Positions 26,163-39,059 of a DNA stretch of 64,000 nucleotides are shown piece by piece. The stretch is from contig NC_058338.1 in assembly GCF_905475395.1 (NCBI RefSeq), positions 70,939,435 to 71,003,434 on the forward strand, written 5' to 3'. The stretch's first letter is position 1; every line of letters begins with the position of its first letter. The DNA comes from Chrysoperla carnea. Lineage: Eukaryota > Arthropoda > Insecta > Neuroptera > Chrysopidae. The notes under the pieces are model-generated. The model did not search any database. It was not told the origin of the DNA and was given only the letters and a program-made list of their open reading frames with translations. The translations under genes were made by a program, and so were the position numbers.

Positions 26163-27114
26163 TACCGGGTGTCTTGAACTATCCGTATACCCCCTTTAAA
26201 ATCAAAATTTTCTGTTGAAATGTGAAACTTAAAATCTCTATTTAGTAAATCGATTATTTTGAATCGATTGAACGTATTTCGAAGCTCCTATTGTAACTGG
26301 AAGTGGCTTTTCCGATTCGTTCTCGTTACTAGGAAGAGATAGAAGAACACTTTGAATTAGAAAGTTGTTCCTTATATACAATTACTAAAATTTTTTTCCG
26401 GAGACATTTTTTCGATAAAAGAATATATTTGGCATAAATTGATAAACACTAAATTGTATGGAAGTTTTAACATTTTATTTCTACTAATGCAATTTTAAAT
26501 CAAAATGGTAGTGGACATATTGTTATAAAGCGTTAGATGAATGTTTTCATAGATTTCTCCGAAACTAGTCGGTGGAAGTTTAAAAAAACTATTTAAATAA
26601 AAGTTAAAACCTTAATAAATTATTCGAAAAAAACCGTTGTGCCCGACTATTTTAATTAAAATATATATATTTTCAATTTTGATGGTGAATTATGTTATAA
26701 CTTGACAATATATGACGGGAAGCAGGAATAAAATTTTTTTAATTATTTAACTATCGATATTTCCAGAACCAAGGCAGATATCGAAAAATTGTATGCTTAT
26801 TTTTCGTCTACATTCAAGAAGTCATAACAATATTCATCATCTAAGTTTAAAATAAGGTCCAATATTTCCAACCCTAAATTTCAAATTGGATTGCTGCTCG
26901 TACAACCTTTATAATTTTATAAGAATCAACTTTCCAATTTAAAGTTTCCGTCTACCCCTTGCCAGAAACGTGGGCGAATCTGACTAAATAAGCCATTATC
27001 GGTTGAAACAAGCAGTGAAAAATTCCTCATTTAATGACCATTCCAAATATTCAAAATTTACACCTCATATTCAAAATTTACAGGGGGTTTACGAATGGTC
27101 TAAAACACCCGGTA
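26163..27114. mobile_element. TIR element of about 950 bp with TA target duplication
   Basis: The left end, TACCGGGTGTCTTGAACTAT, is matched by the inverse complement of the right end, TACCGGGTGTTTTAGACCAT. The similarity continues for about 37 bp (CCCCCTTTAAA against CCCCCTGTAAA). TA at both edges suits a Tc1/mariner-type insertion. No transposase frame is visible. The interior 26530-26905 is the family D sequence also found at 16787-17480. Confidence 0.7.
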
Positions 27115-27964
27115 CATTGTATATATTATACATATATATTGGGTATATAATAGTCCTAGGATAGGGATATTTATATATATAAAAGTATTCATTAACAGCA
27201 AAAGAATCAGGTCGCGACTACAGGTGGCACGCAATTTCCGGTCATGTAGGTCAGATATATTTAACGGCTAAATACAATGTAGGTTATTGGGTTATAAAAT
27301 TTACACATACACTCAAGAATGTTAGCAAAAACTTCAAGCATTGTAGGTTTATAAGACACCTTTTAATATGATTTTTAAAGTAATACCTCGAAAATCGTTC
27401 ACAGTTACTTTCAATTTTTTGAATTATTAACGAAAATGAATCTTAAAATTATCTTTTTGGATTTACATTTATTTACCGTTCATTAATCAATTAGTAAAAT
27501 TGCATTTCTAATTGAATATATTAAGTCTTTTCAATGAAGTTGCCGCTTTATTTTCTAGAATTTATTGGCATCTGTTAAATCGAGCATAAATTTCGACGAT
27601 GGCAAATAACAAATCATTATTTCGTTCATGATTTCCCTGGGACTTGATTTTGTAAATAGTAAAAATCATTATGGACTTTTTACTTTTGTATTTTTATTGG
27701 AAACCCTTCTATATGATAATGAAAGGCATTAAGGTTGCCACCTCAAAGTTCCAGTCGGGAGATAAACCAGAAAGTCGGAAGATAGAGAAATTGATCTAAA
27801 TATACCACCAAATTATAATACTGTTCGATATTTTTGATTTTCAGTGTTTCTATGATTAAAAATATATTTGTAAATATATTTCAAGTAATTTTAAAAAAAA
27901 AAAGCTGCTCAGAGTTGTCGAATTTGCCTGCATACGAAACAAATAATCAAAAAATGCCTTTTAT

Positions 27965-28500
27965 AAAATGTATATATGAACCCAAGTTTGGAATGCTTAA
28001 AAATATTGATACTACGAAAAAAATTTTGGTATAGGTGTTCATAGAAGAATTTATAAATTCTAACTAATTATAATCAGTCTATAATTCTAGCTAATTATAA
28101 TTAGTCCATTTTCGGTTGTCCGTACTTCTGTGAACACGATAACTCAAAAACGAAAAAAGATATCAAGCCAAAATTTTTACAGCGCACTCAGGACGTAAAA
28201 AGTGAAGACGAGTTCGTAAATGAGCAACATATTGAGCAAAGTTTAAATATAAAAAATGTCCCTTATTAAAAAATAAACAACTTTTGTTTGAAGCATTTTT
28301 TTGTAAACATCACTGTTTATTCACGAGGGCACACATTAGATGCAAATTTTAAAGTATGTATTAATATGGGATTATCAGTTATGTATGTGTGACATGTATA
28401 GGTATATGTGTAATGTGATAGAGTAATCAACACTATCTATACATGGTATTTCAACAATTAACTCAATCAATTGTTTGTATTTACTTGTTTTTACTAAACT
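27965..28500 (+). repeat. Dispersed family A repeat, near full-length copy
   Basis: It shows CCCAAGTTTGGAATGCTTAA, TTTTGGTATAGGTGTTCATA, ATTTTCGGTTGTCCGTACTT, AACTCAAAAACGAAAAAAGA, CAGGACGTAAAAAGTGAAGA and the 3' block CAACAATTAACTCAATCAAT. A duplicated TCTAACTAATTATAATCAGT segment (28056-28105) is private to this copy. Confidence 0.65.
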
Positions 28501-28853
28501 TTGGAGAATTTATGTTGATATAGGGAGTCGTGAGAGACTCGAGAGACACGATTTCGGGAGTATCTCGATCAAATCTGGAGTGATGGCAACGCTAACCCCA
28601 ATCTTTAACTAAAATTGCTATGAGAAGTCTCGTCAAAAAATCAAGAAAAATGAGTTTATTAATTTATCATTTTTAAATAGTACTTTCGGTTCCAAACTTT
28701 CCATTTCATACAAGAACTCGCTATTTTTTTTAATTATACAAAGACAAGAATTAAGAAAATATATTTTCCCGAGAACCTCACAGTCGAAAAGTTCGATCAG
28801 CAAAATTTAGCATGTCTATAAATTTTATATAAAAAAACTTTTAACAAAAAGAA

Positions 28854-29298
28854 AACCGACTTCAAAAGAAAAACTTTTCCAAAACAAATTAATATACACT
28901 AAAAAGTAAAAAAATTAGAATAATATATTGTAGTTAAAATTATTGTTATTTTTGGAGTCGATGTCAACCAAGGAAACAACTCTTACAGAACTACATTAAC
29001 TACATTATATTATCGTTATTTTTTATTTTTTGTGGGTATTAATTTGTTTTTTTTAAGTTTTTTTATTTCGTGATTTTTAGTGAATCTGAAGTACACTAAC
29101 TAATTTGTCACTAAAAAAAGAATCATCGAAATCGGTTGGCGTGATACTGAGTTATTCGTCCATTTCGGGAAGCACCAGCTTGCAAATAGATAAAGAATCA
29201 TCAAAATCGGTTCACCCGGCCAAAAGTTCTGAATAACACACACACACACAAAAAATCAGTCGAATTGATAACCTCCTCCTTTTTGTTTGAAGTCGGTT
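28854..29298. mobile_element. Element with AACCGACTTCAAA inverted ends
   Basis: It opens AACCGACTTCAAAAGAAAAA and closes TTTTTGTTTGAAGTCGGTT, with GAATCATCGAAATCGGTTGG and AAGAATCATCAAAATCGGTT repeated inside and a CA run before the right end. This end motif is familiar from non-autonomous insect elements. The superfamily is not resolved. Confidence 0.6.
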
Positions 29299-30135
29299 AA
29301 AAAGTATTTTCCATTATGCGTGATTTGATGTCTTGCACAAAACTATTTATTTAAATATCAAACCAATATGCGTGAATTTATTCATTTTCTTTTACATAAT
29401 TAAAATGATATCTAATTAACTGCATTTACAAAAACTGATTTGCATTCATTTTAATTTATCGATAATTGGATTCGATATTATGTTTGACAGTAATTTATTG
29501 ATGTTTCGATATGTTTGATAGTAATTTATTGATGATAATTTTCCACATGTTGCTTATTACTGTTAAAGATTATTCCTTTTTAAATCACTTGGGATAAAAT
29601 TGACAAGAAAGGGTCCTGAAGTAATTCCATAATAACTAACTAATGTCGATCGTTCGAAATGTATAGCTACATACTAGACATACTTCATCGTAAATTTGTA
29701 CCCATGACATTGTAATTTATGTATTTTTAATGAAAGTATATGTATCTAAAAACGATTAAACATGTTTAACTCGACATTAAATTAAAATATACAGGACGAT
29801 CTAATCGATGATAGTGGGACTCTTCTATGGTAACTTAAAAATAATGACAAATACTCTTATAGTCGGAAAAACATCCTTTTCTACATACAAGTAGCCAAAT
29901 TTTGGGAAGAATGATATTTTTATGAATGTTGCCAAAATGACTGTTTAGAAAAATTCTTAGTTCATAGCCCATGCTAAAATTTCAATTTTTGTTAGTAGCG
30001 GTTGGACATAGAAAAAGACGATTTCCTCGGCAATAAGTGTATTGAAAAACCACCATTATTTAAACTTTATCTATCTTTTTATGATAATATTCTTTTATAA
30101 ATTTAACTGTCCTATATATCTAAAAATAAAATAGT

Positions 30136-30420
30136 TAAAAAAACAAATAAACACGCTTTTGTAACTAGCTGACCTAAAAGGTACAAAATAATTTCAGTAA
30201 ATTCAAAAAAACCATTTTATCGTAAAAATGCGTTGGGTGTTAAATTTCAATTACTGTAAATATTTTCTCGGCAGATATTGCTAAGAGAAAAGTTATTATA
30301 AAATAATAAAATATATTAAAAAGCTCCCCACGCTTTTTTACGATAAAATGATTTTTTTGAATTTACAGAAATTATTTTCTATTCAGATAGTTACAAACGC
30401 GTGGTTTTTGGTTTTTTAAA
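30136..30420. mobile_element. Long fold-back element
   Basis: The left arm AAATTCAAAAAAACCATTTT, ATCGTAAAAATGCGTTGGG is inverted on the right as CCCCACGCTTTTTTACGAT, AAAATGATTTTTTTGAATTT. Outer arms GTAACTAGCTGACC and CAGATAGTTAC also pair. The arms are about 100 bp with good identity. Confidence 0.65.
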
Positions 30421-31059
30421 TTATTATTTATTTTGTATTTGTTAGTTTTTTAGACTATTATTTATTTCAAAAATTCAGTATAAATATGGTGGGAGCGCAA
30501 GTAAATGTCTATATTTTCAGATATGAAAATCGTTAATCCTGAAAATTATGATCAGGAAATCGAATAAACTTAAATTATTGTATTGTTATCGGTCCTTGAT
30601 AAGTATGCCAAATTTCGAGATAATCCGACATTGTGTGAAAAGCATGTTAAAAAAGTTGAATTTCTTTCTGATTTCAGAAAATACATTATGCGTCAAAGCT
30701 GACTGTAAAATTAAAACTAACAGAGCTAATTATTTAAACAACATGTATTTACTTTCAATATTTAGATTTAATTTTGAGTTTAAGTTTAGATTAAATTTTG
30801 AGTTTAAATTATTGAAAAACGAACGTTTTTTGTTGTTAAACTTTATTTTTTAATTTTTCAGTGGTGATGAGACGAACATTAATATAATTTCAAAGTAGTT
30901 ACACTACATTAAATAAAGTTTACTCTTTAGGTGCATTAAATTTTCATTATTCCTCAAATTAATTAATACTTTTATATAAAGAGTGTATGTTACTCGTTGC
31001 TAATTTTGCGATAGTCTGCATCAAATTAGCAACGTGTGATGGGGGTACAAACCATCACC

Positions 31060-31185
31060 AAATTAGCAACAAGAAATTATGATTAGCCTGCAATTCATGC
31101 TGACGATGAATACATCGTAGTCGAAATATGTATTTACATAATACAAAAATTGATCTAGGAAATTGGGAAAAAATCGAAATTTAAT
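31060..31185. repeat. Truncated relative of the 22043 fold-back element
   Basis: It contains CACCAAATTAGCAACAAG, CATGCTGACGATGAATAC, TAATACAAAAATTGATCTAG and GGAAATTGGG in the same order as the right half of the element at 22043-22262. Confidence 0.5.
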
Positions 31186-32879
31186 TCGAAAATTCCTAGA
31201 GTTCTCTTTTATTATCTTTGATAATACTTCTTCATCTACTAAGTGGCGATTTTAATATTAATATCAATAATTTTTTTATAATTTTAGTAATTTTAAGTTA
31301 AAAATCAGAAATCTTATATTTTATTTCTCTAGTCTGTTTTTCTGTCACACCGAGAGATCTTCCTTATTACTTTATCAATTTCCATGATTTATTCCTCATT
31401 TTAAAACTTATCGTGCTGGCTATAAATGATGAAAAATAGACTCACGATCTAAAAATATATATCGCTTAAGAAAAAACAGACTAGTGAACTAATATTAAGA
31501 TTTAATTTTGTTCAGTATATAATTTGTATATCATATCTGTAATAAAATTGCCTATAAATAAAAAGAAAATAATAGCCTGTTTTTAATCAGGGGGACCGCA
31601 CTGCCAAATTCTGTACTGATCGAGATAGTATTTTGACTTTGATGATTTCAGAAATTAACGAAGAATATGTTCACGAATAATCACTTATTCAATTTATATT
31701 CAATATGTGAACAATGTATGAGTGATGTACAGTTGATTTTTCAACAGACTTCAGATAACAATAATACAACCAAGAAGGTAATACAACAACACTCAAGTTT
31801 TTGTTGAATTTTTAATGAAATCGTTACTCACTTGATTCATGCAAGTTTCTATAGAAACCTTTTGTCACCTTGGTTTTACAAGTTGAAAGGTGATTGATAT
31901 GTTATTATGTTATTAGTCAAGACAATAAAGGTCAAATAACTACCGATAAGTTTTTATTTTGAAACATGGTAGATAGAAAAATGAGAAAATCCTTTTTTAT
32001 TTTCAAATATATCATAAACTCATCTCAAAAAAGTATTTTAATTGACACAAATATTATTAGTAAATATATTGATATAGGATTAATTTATTTCTCATAAACT
32101 CCATCTCGACTCTTTATAAATTATCCTTATTTCAAGAGCATTATAGAGCAAAACTATTGTTCATTGTAGAAATATTAACAACTTTAGTTCGGAACATTTT
32201 TTTACCATAACGATTTAATGAATGTAAAATCGTTGTTTAAAAATATATTTAAGCAAGTTTTTTTTTTTTTTAATTTTTACTTATACTATTTAAATTAATT
32301 TTTAGAAAATGATGTAGGTATTTCTCATGGCGATAGCAATTTCTTAGAATTTATAAATAAAATACTATTTTTCCTCTAGTAATTTTGCTTATAACCGGTA
32401 GTTTCTAACTAAAACAAATTTAAAAAACAGTCCTCATTAACAATTAATTGGCGCTAACACTTAAATTTGTTTAACAACAATCCAAATTAAAAATTATTTT
32501 TGGAAAATTTATTTTAATAATTTAAATATTTTTTAAATAACTTGATATTATACCATAAGAAAATGTTTATTAACTTACTTTGAAATCAATAAAATATAAA
32601 TTTCTTTAAAAAGCACAATCGAAGAGCAACTTATAATATAAACAATATTATACAAAACACTAACTCATTTCAAAAGATGGAATAGTACTATTTTAGAGGC
32701 TATCGCACATGGTAGGTGTAACTGTAAACTACAACTTTAACTTAGAACGTTTGTTTTTGTTACCATGGTTACAAAGTTTTCTTTCAATGTTTTCCGATAA
32801 TTTTTTATAGGAAACATCATATAACATCTATTATTATATTATGTCTATGTAGAAATAGCGTGTATAAAATCAACATTAA

Positions 32880-33430
32880 CAAGTGAAAACAAACAATTGA
32901 CTGAGTTAATTGTTGAAATAGCATATATAGACAGTGTTAATTACTCTATCACATTACACATATACATGTCACACATACATAACTGATAATCCCATATTAA
33001 TACATACGAATTTTGTAAAATTTGCATCTAATGTGTGCTTTCGTGAGTAAACAGTGATGTTTACAAAAAATGTTTCTAACAAAAGTTGTTTATTTTTTAA
33101 TAAAAAACATTTTTTATATTTAAACTTTCTCTAACGGTTCTATCTCTAACGGTTTACAAGATGGGTCCTATGGACCCAAGACCCAATTGACCTATGTTGC
33201 TCATTTACAAACTCGACCTCACTTTTTACGTCCTAAGTGCGCTGCAAAAATTTCAACTAGATATCTTTTTTCGTTTTTGAGTGTTCGTGTTCACAGACGG
33301 GCGGACGGACAACCGGAAATGGTCTAATTAGATGATTCTATGAACACCTATACCAAAATTTTTTTCGTACCATCAATATTTTTAAGCGTTACAAACTTGG
33401 ATCTAAACTTAATATACTATGTATATTTCA
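32880..33430 (-). repeat. Dispersed family A repeat, near full-length copy, inverted
   Basis: Read on the minus strand it follows the family order. On the plus strand one sees AACAATTGACTGAGTTAATT, CATTACACATATACATGTCA, ACAAGATGGGTCCTATGGAC, GACCCAATTGACCTATGTTG (33178 onward), CAACCGGAAATGGTCTAATT and AGCGTTACAAACTTGGATCT. Confidence 0.65.
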
Positions 33431-33517
33431 TATATACATGGTATAATATGTCAATTTCATATATACATGGTATAAAAACCCAAGATTTAAAGCATCAAAC
33501 CTTAGAATTATAACAGA

Positions 33518-33650
33518 GTATATGTTAAGTTTAGTCTCGAATTTGTAACGCAAAAGTTTAAATATAAAAATTGTTCCTTATAAAATAAAAAATAAACAAC
33601 TTTTTTTTTAAACATTTTTTGTAAATATCTTTGTTTTTCAGTGAGGGTCT
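33518..33650 (+). repeat. Dispersed family A repeat, internally deleted copy
   Basis: The 5' block (TATGTTAAGTTTAGTCTCGA, ATTTGTAACGC) is joined directly to the 3' block (AAAAGTTTAAATATAAAAAT, TAAACAACTTTT). About 300 bp of the family is missing. Confidence 0.5.
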
Positions 33651-34698
33651 AAATTAGGACGAATTATTAAACCGATCCGATAACATTAACGGGATCAAAG
33701 GGTTCGATTTTAATGGAAAATTTTTCGTTAAAAAATTCGTTTCAAGACAGTTAGATCCGGTAGTAAAGAAAGTTATCGGGAGTATAGAAAATGTTTTACT
33801 CCAGTAAATAATTTATATTTGATAAAATTAAATGCCATACATACAAAAATGGAAGTAATAACAAAATTTTCATTACTCGTACAATGAATGCGCCTGTCAT
33901 AAGAATATATTTAATTAATTTTTAGGAGTGTTACTTTTGCTTAGAAAATTAAATTCAAAATTCTGCAAAACATGTATTTAATTATAATTTTTAATTATTC
34001 TGCATAACTGTCTTAAATATAGAATATGTTATGTTGAATATTAAAAATAAATCTTGAAAATAGTTCAGTTCCTGAACTATTTTCAACTGATGAACTTCAA
34101 TTTTTACGTAAGTCCGGTTCTGTCTAACATGACTTAAAAGAAAATTTTCTAATATTCATAGCACTGGAAAAATTCAACACAAGTCAGAGATTGAAACAAA
34201 TTAAATCTAATCTGATGAATTAGAAACCGACGATAGTACAAAAATGAACTGGATTCTAACATTTGCTGCTATAATAATAAAAAGAGACAAAAAGATACAC
34301 TTTGTTAATATTTATTTGTTTTTCATTTTGTCATTAATTTAATGGAGTTTTCTATTAAATTTCATAATTAGCTTCAAGCAAAACTTAATAAAACTAAACG
34401 CATTAACTATTTTATGCAACAAATTCCCGCTTAATTACAAATAACAAGGCCTCAACGTCAGTTTTCAACATAATCAAATGCTGTATGTTGAACAAACCTT
34501 GAATTATTATCACATAATTTTAAGGGAGAACGAACCTTAACGAAAATATTTTTATGACAGTGACACAAGCATTAAAAACATAACAAAATATATCGATAAT
34601 GCAGATGTCTATAACTCATGTAACCAGCCAGTGACGTGTAAATAGAATGGTTTTATTAAATATTTAGTAAAAATTTACGTTTTTTATCGCATATCAAA

Positions 34699-37641
34699 AT
34701 GAATTATAATTCCAATTCAAGTATGAGGCATAGTAAGTACCATAAAACAATATATTTTTGTTGAATTGTTAATAAAATCAATCATTATGACAGGCGCAAG
34801 TCGTAAACCTAAACGGGTAGTTGATGTGAATGTAATGGGAAATCCAATACCATCGGCTGCACCAACAACTGCACCTTACAATCCATATGAGAGCTTTCCC
34901 ATTGCAGCACCAAATCCAAACTCAGCACCTCTAACAACAGGTTTGATATTTTAAAGGTTATGTAACATATATGTAGTGACTGTTAAATTTAGATTACAGG
35001 GGACCATTTCCTCAAGGCCCTGTCGACCAGTATCCGCAACAACCGTTTTTGGGTAATCAACCACAAAATCATGCACCTCCTGGTCATCAACCGTTTAATG
35101 TATTGTCACAGCCAGTCGTTCAAGATATGGCACTTCAATACGGTCAACAGGTAGTATTCGAATCATACCATGAACTTGAATTGAATAAAAAATGTTGGAA
35201 ATATTAAATTTTTAGCTAGCAAGTACTGGAAGAAAAGTTGTGGAAAAAGAAATAGAAAAATATGTTCCAGTATCAAAATTAAAATACTATTTTGCCGTAG
35301 ATACTAAATATGTTGTTTCAAAATTAGGATTATTATTTTTTCCATTTTCTCACACTGTAAGTTTTTTATTTACATATATTTTAAACGAACCGAGCCATTT
35401 AGTTCCTTCGCCTGTCTAAGCATAAGTTTGATCTTAGACTCTAATTAAATGTAGATGGATAGTACTTTTTGGATAGCACCCGACAGAGCATTGCGGCCTA
35501 TAATGGTTCCAATTGAAATAAACGCTTGTGGAATGGGATAAAGTTAAACCTAAATATAAAACGAAGTAGTCCTACATTGTTGGTCTATATTTTATATCAA
35601 GTCTATGAGATTATTTTGGCAATAATAATTCAAATTATATTATGTAAGAAATATTTAAAAGGATTAAAACATTTTATCCCCAAAATTTTATTACAGGATT
35701 GGTCAATTAAATATGAACAAGATAATCCAGTCCAGCCACGGTATGAAATCAATGCTCCAGATTTATACATACCAGTAATGGCTTATGTAACATATGTGGT
35801 GGTAGCTGGATTAGTTCTAGGTATGCATAAATTGATAAAAATTATGTATCGCTCTATTTTTTAAATATATAGTACAGTGCAACCTCGATATAACGAATCT
35901 GAAGGGAACCAGTAAATATTCGTTATATCAAGTAATTCGTTAAACTGAGGTTTGTTATATTGAGGTTAAGTTGGTCTAAAATTCGTTATAAAGAGGAAAA
36001 AAGTGTCGGAACCTCTCGCGACATGAATTACATACTATGGAGTATACTGCCCACCAATAACTGTCATATATTGGTGGGACTTTATACGTTATATAAAGGT
36101 TTTGAATTGACGAATTTCGTTATTTAGAGGTATTTAAATTTTTTATGTAGTTGAAAATTCGTTATAAAGAGGCTGTTCGCAAAAAATATTCGTAATGTAG
36201 AGGTATATTTTATATTGACTCTTATGGACAATTCAAGGGGATTGCGAAAAATTTGTTAAATCGAGGAATTCGTTATATTGAGGTTTGTTATATTAAGGTT
36301 GCACTGTATAAAGAACTCCAAAAACAACAAAAAATCGATTCATTTGATGGTCAGATGTATAGTTTGCGAAACACTGATGAAAATCTATTTAAAGTAATCT
36401 TCAAAACAACAGGACTTCGGAAAATATCATAAGGATTCTGGCGATATTATAGAAAATACTCGACAAATCGTCAAATGAACCTGATTTTTGCTGTTTTTGT
36501 CTTAAATTTAATATTTTACCGAGCATTATTAAATTCTAAAACAAAACTTACTTTATTTTTGATTTCCAATTTCAATAAAATTTGGAAAAATAAAAACCAA
36601 AAATTCAAAAATCGTGTCTATTTGGTGATTAAATGTATACATTCTGAGATATCGTCCAAAATTTCAGAAAAAGGTCGATTTCTCGAATCGATTTCAGTCG
36701 ATTTCTTAGAAAATATTTGTCTAATAGTAAAATGAAATGGATTTTCGTGCCTTTTCATAATTAATCTCGGATATCAAAACTACCTAAACAATTTTTTTTT
36801 GAATTTTTTTATCTTACCAAATAAACCACAAAAAATAAAAAATTTTGTTTTCAATTTGAATATCAATATTAAATTTAGGTTATTAATAGCCAAAAAGTAA
36901 TATCATTTAACATCAAAGTTAAATTATTCACTTTTGCTAACCGAAAACTGAATCGATCTAAATTTAAGGATCGATTGAGTTTTTTTTTTATTCCTAAAAC
37001 ATTTAATAATGCCAAAAGTCTTGGAAATTGGCAGCGATTGAATGGTTAGAATTTTCTTAGATTTTTATGTTTCATACGATTCTTAAACCTATCTTCACGG
37101 TTTTTTTTTTGTTAGCTAGCACAAGTTTAACAACAGATAAAAAACCTAGGAATATTATTTATATTTGTAATATATTTTAGGTATGCAAGACAGATTTACA
37201 CCAGAACAAATTGGTATTTACGCATCATCAGCCTTAGCTTGGACACTTGTAGAAATGGCTGTATATATGGCAACACTGTATATAACAAACATAAAAACAT
37301 CACTTCGAACATTAGATATACTTGCGTACAGTGGCTACAAATATGTTGGAATTATATTGAGTGTTCTAATTAGTTTAATATTTGCTAATACTGGTTACTA
37401 CATAGTTCTATTATACTGTAGTTTAGCGTTAGCATTCTTTTTAGTACGTGCCCTTAAAGCACAAGTACTATCCGAACATCAGAATGATCCACGTCAGACA
37501 ACACATTATGGGACAGATGTAACAGCTGTAGGTTCCAAACGACGTCTTTATTTTCTATTATTTGTAGCTTTAACACAGCCATTGCTCAGTTGGTGGTTAT
37601 CTTTACATCTTGTCAAGGCAACACCTCCACCATCGTCATAG
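34699..37641 (+). CDS. YIF1: YIF1 homologue, ER-Golgi trafficking membrane protein, six exons, 354 aa
   Basis: Exons: 34699-34732, 34794-34940, 34993-35150, 35216-35356, 35697-35820, 37181-37641, all GT-AG and in frame (1065 nt with TAG). YIF1 pairs with YIP1-family proteins in ER-to-Golgi vesicles and Golgi structure. The N-terminal 120 residues are cytosolic and rich in Pro, Gln and Asn ([20 protein letters not shown]). They are followed by the conserved [20 protein letters not shown] and [18 protein letters not shown], then [20 protein letters not shown], which begins the first of about five membrane segments. The last is [20 protein letters not shown] near the C-terminus. Length fits the animal family. 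The fifth intron (35821-37180) carries two repeats. The frame reading past the exon 5 donor to 35864 is intronic. Confidence 0.93.
35875..36306. mobile_element. TA-flanked TIR element, type T1, copy 2
   Basis: It begins CAGTGCAACCTCGATATAAC, ends TTATATTAAGGTTGCACTG and is flanked by TA. It sits in the last YIF1 intron, inverted relative to the copy at 15203. It carries a private insertion around 36000-36090 with a small hairpin (CCACCAATA...TATTGGTGG). Confidence 0.75.
36440..36960. repeat. Diverged intronic repeat, family C
   Basis: Blocks such as GATATTATAGAAAATACTCG, AATCGTCAAATGAACCTGAT and TGAGATATCGTCCAAAATTT occur in similar order at about 45550-45960, 49480-49800 and 59220-59420. 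The open frame 36475-36735 lies in it and has no motif. Confidence 0.4.
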
Positions 37642-37894
37642 CATCTTCAAGTGAAATCTTTTGTTTAGATAATTTTTATTAATTTTATTTTTTATATAAA
37701 AAAAATTTTGCAACTTTAAATATGAAAAAAATGTGTATTAAAATTGAAATTAATGATAGGTATATATTATAAAAATAACATAATTTTCAAAAAAGATTTT
37801 ATGTTTAGCAAAAATTTATTTAATTTCCCAGCGTACTTGAATCATTTACTTTTGCATTACAAACGTATATTTGTCCTGTTGATTGTTTTTGATA

Positions 37895-37900
37895 AATAAA
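37895..37900 (+). terminator. Candidate poly(A) signal of YIF1
   Basis: AATAAA in GATAAATAAACTC, about 255 bases past the stop codon. This is plausible for a short insect 3' UTR. Confidence 0.4.
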
Positions 37901-38148
37901 CTCAATTATTTACATGTGTAAGTTTATTTCTAAATTTGGATTCCGATTTTTATTTTTCACGCTATTTAAAGGTTACTATGCTTTTTAGACATAGTGTATA
38001 TATTTTCAACATTTTGAAGTGTTCCCTTTTCATGCCGGAAAATACAAACAATTAGAATACAACATACCAATCTATCTAAATGCTCAGTTTATGGGCTGAG
38101 CTGAAACTTAAGTTTGAGTAGATTATAAATAAAAATTGTATCCAGATA

Positions 38149-38470
38149 CAGTAGAACCTCGATAACTTAAACCTCGGTAACATAAAAACCTCTGTTACTT
38201 CAAAAAGTACTATGTTTCCTTCCCATCAGAGCCCAAAACCTCTATAACTTAAAATACGCAACCTCTATAACTTAAATAAATAATCTCTGTATAGGCCCTC
38301 AGTAACTACATAGAAACATTTACATACCTCTATATTAACTAGGGTACATAGAAACATGTACATACCTCTATATTAACCTTTACCTAACATAGACCCTTGA
38401 TAACTTAAAACCTGTATAACTTAAAATATTTTGTGTTTCCCTTGGACTTTAACTTATCGAGGTTCTACTG
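38149..38470. mobile_element. 322-bp TA-flanked TIR element, type T2, copy 1
   Basis: It starts CAGTAGAACCTCGATAACTT, ends TTATCGAGGTTCTACTG and has TA on both sides. Two other copies of identical length lie at 55823-56144 and 60608-60929. No coding frame is visible. The TIR and TA target suit a pogo/Tigger-like MITE. Confidence 0.85.
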
Positions 38471-39059
38471 TATTTAGAAAATTATTTGTAGTTTTACGTT
38501 TCCAGTTCTAGCTAGCGAGAAATTCGCTAGGTAGCTCAGCCCTACATTCATTTGGTTATTGGGTATAATTTTTTTTTTTTTTTAGATCCAAATTTTTAAT
38601 TTATTTAAAAAACGTATATACAGCTTAAACGCTGAAACACCAAGTCAAGTAATATGGCGTTATAACATTGATCTTTCAATAAACATGATAAAGATTTGTT
38701 ATATGATGTATCGAAATTAATATTCGATTTATTAGGGCGTAATCATAAGAAAACAGTGACGAGTTGGCTAAATTATAGACACAGAATATCTAAGTTATTA
38801 AAAGAACGTAGCTTACTAAACACTTTTAAATGTTAACTTAGTTTACTTTAGCGCATGAAGTGTACACGTGCTTATTTCAGTTGTTTTTACTAAAATTGAA
38901 TATGAATTAGCAAGTATTACAAGTGACCAAAATAAATCATGTCGTACGACAAAAGATTTGACATATTATTCGCGACTCCAAGATACCATAGATAGCGCAC
39001 TGTAATGGCGGTTGAAAAGGATGTAATGGTAAACATTATCTTAGAACATATAGTTAAAT

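Larger units (their letters stand above)
20840..34698. other. Long gene-free region between the ankyrin gene and YIF1
   Basis: About 13.9 kb with no exon series I can support. It holds family A copies (22560-22690, 25242-25745, 27965-28500, 32880-33430 and a deleted one at 33518-33650), a family B copy, and fold-back or TIR elements at 22043, 26163, 28854 and 30136. The open frames in it (for example 23341-23562, 27834-28034, 30548-30853) are AT-driven or lie in repeats. Distal enhancers could be present but cannot be seen. Confidence 0.5.

Noticed and set aside
30548-30853. Open frame of 101 codons
   Set aside because: Its C-terminal half is a short AT-rich repeat (TTTAATTTTGAGTTTAA) and no protein motif is present.
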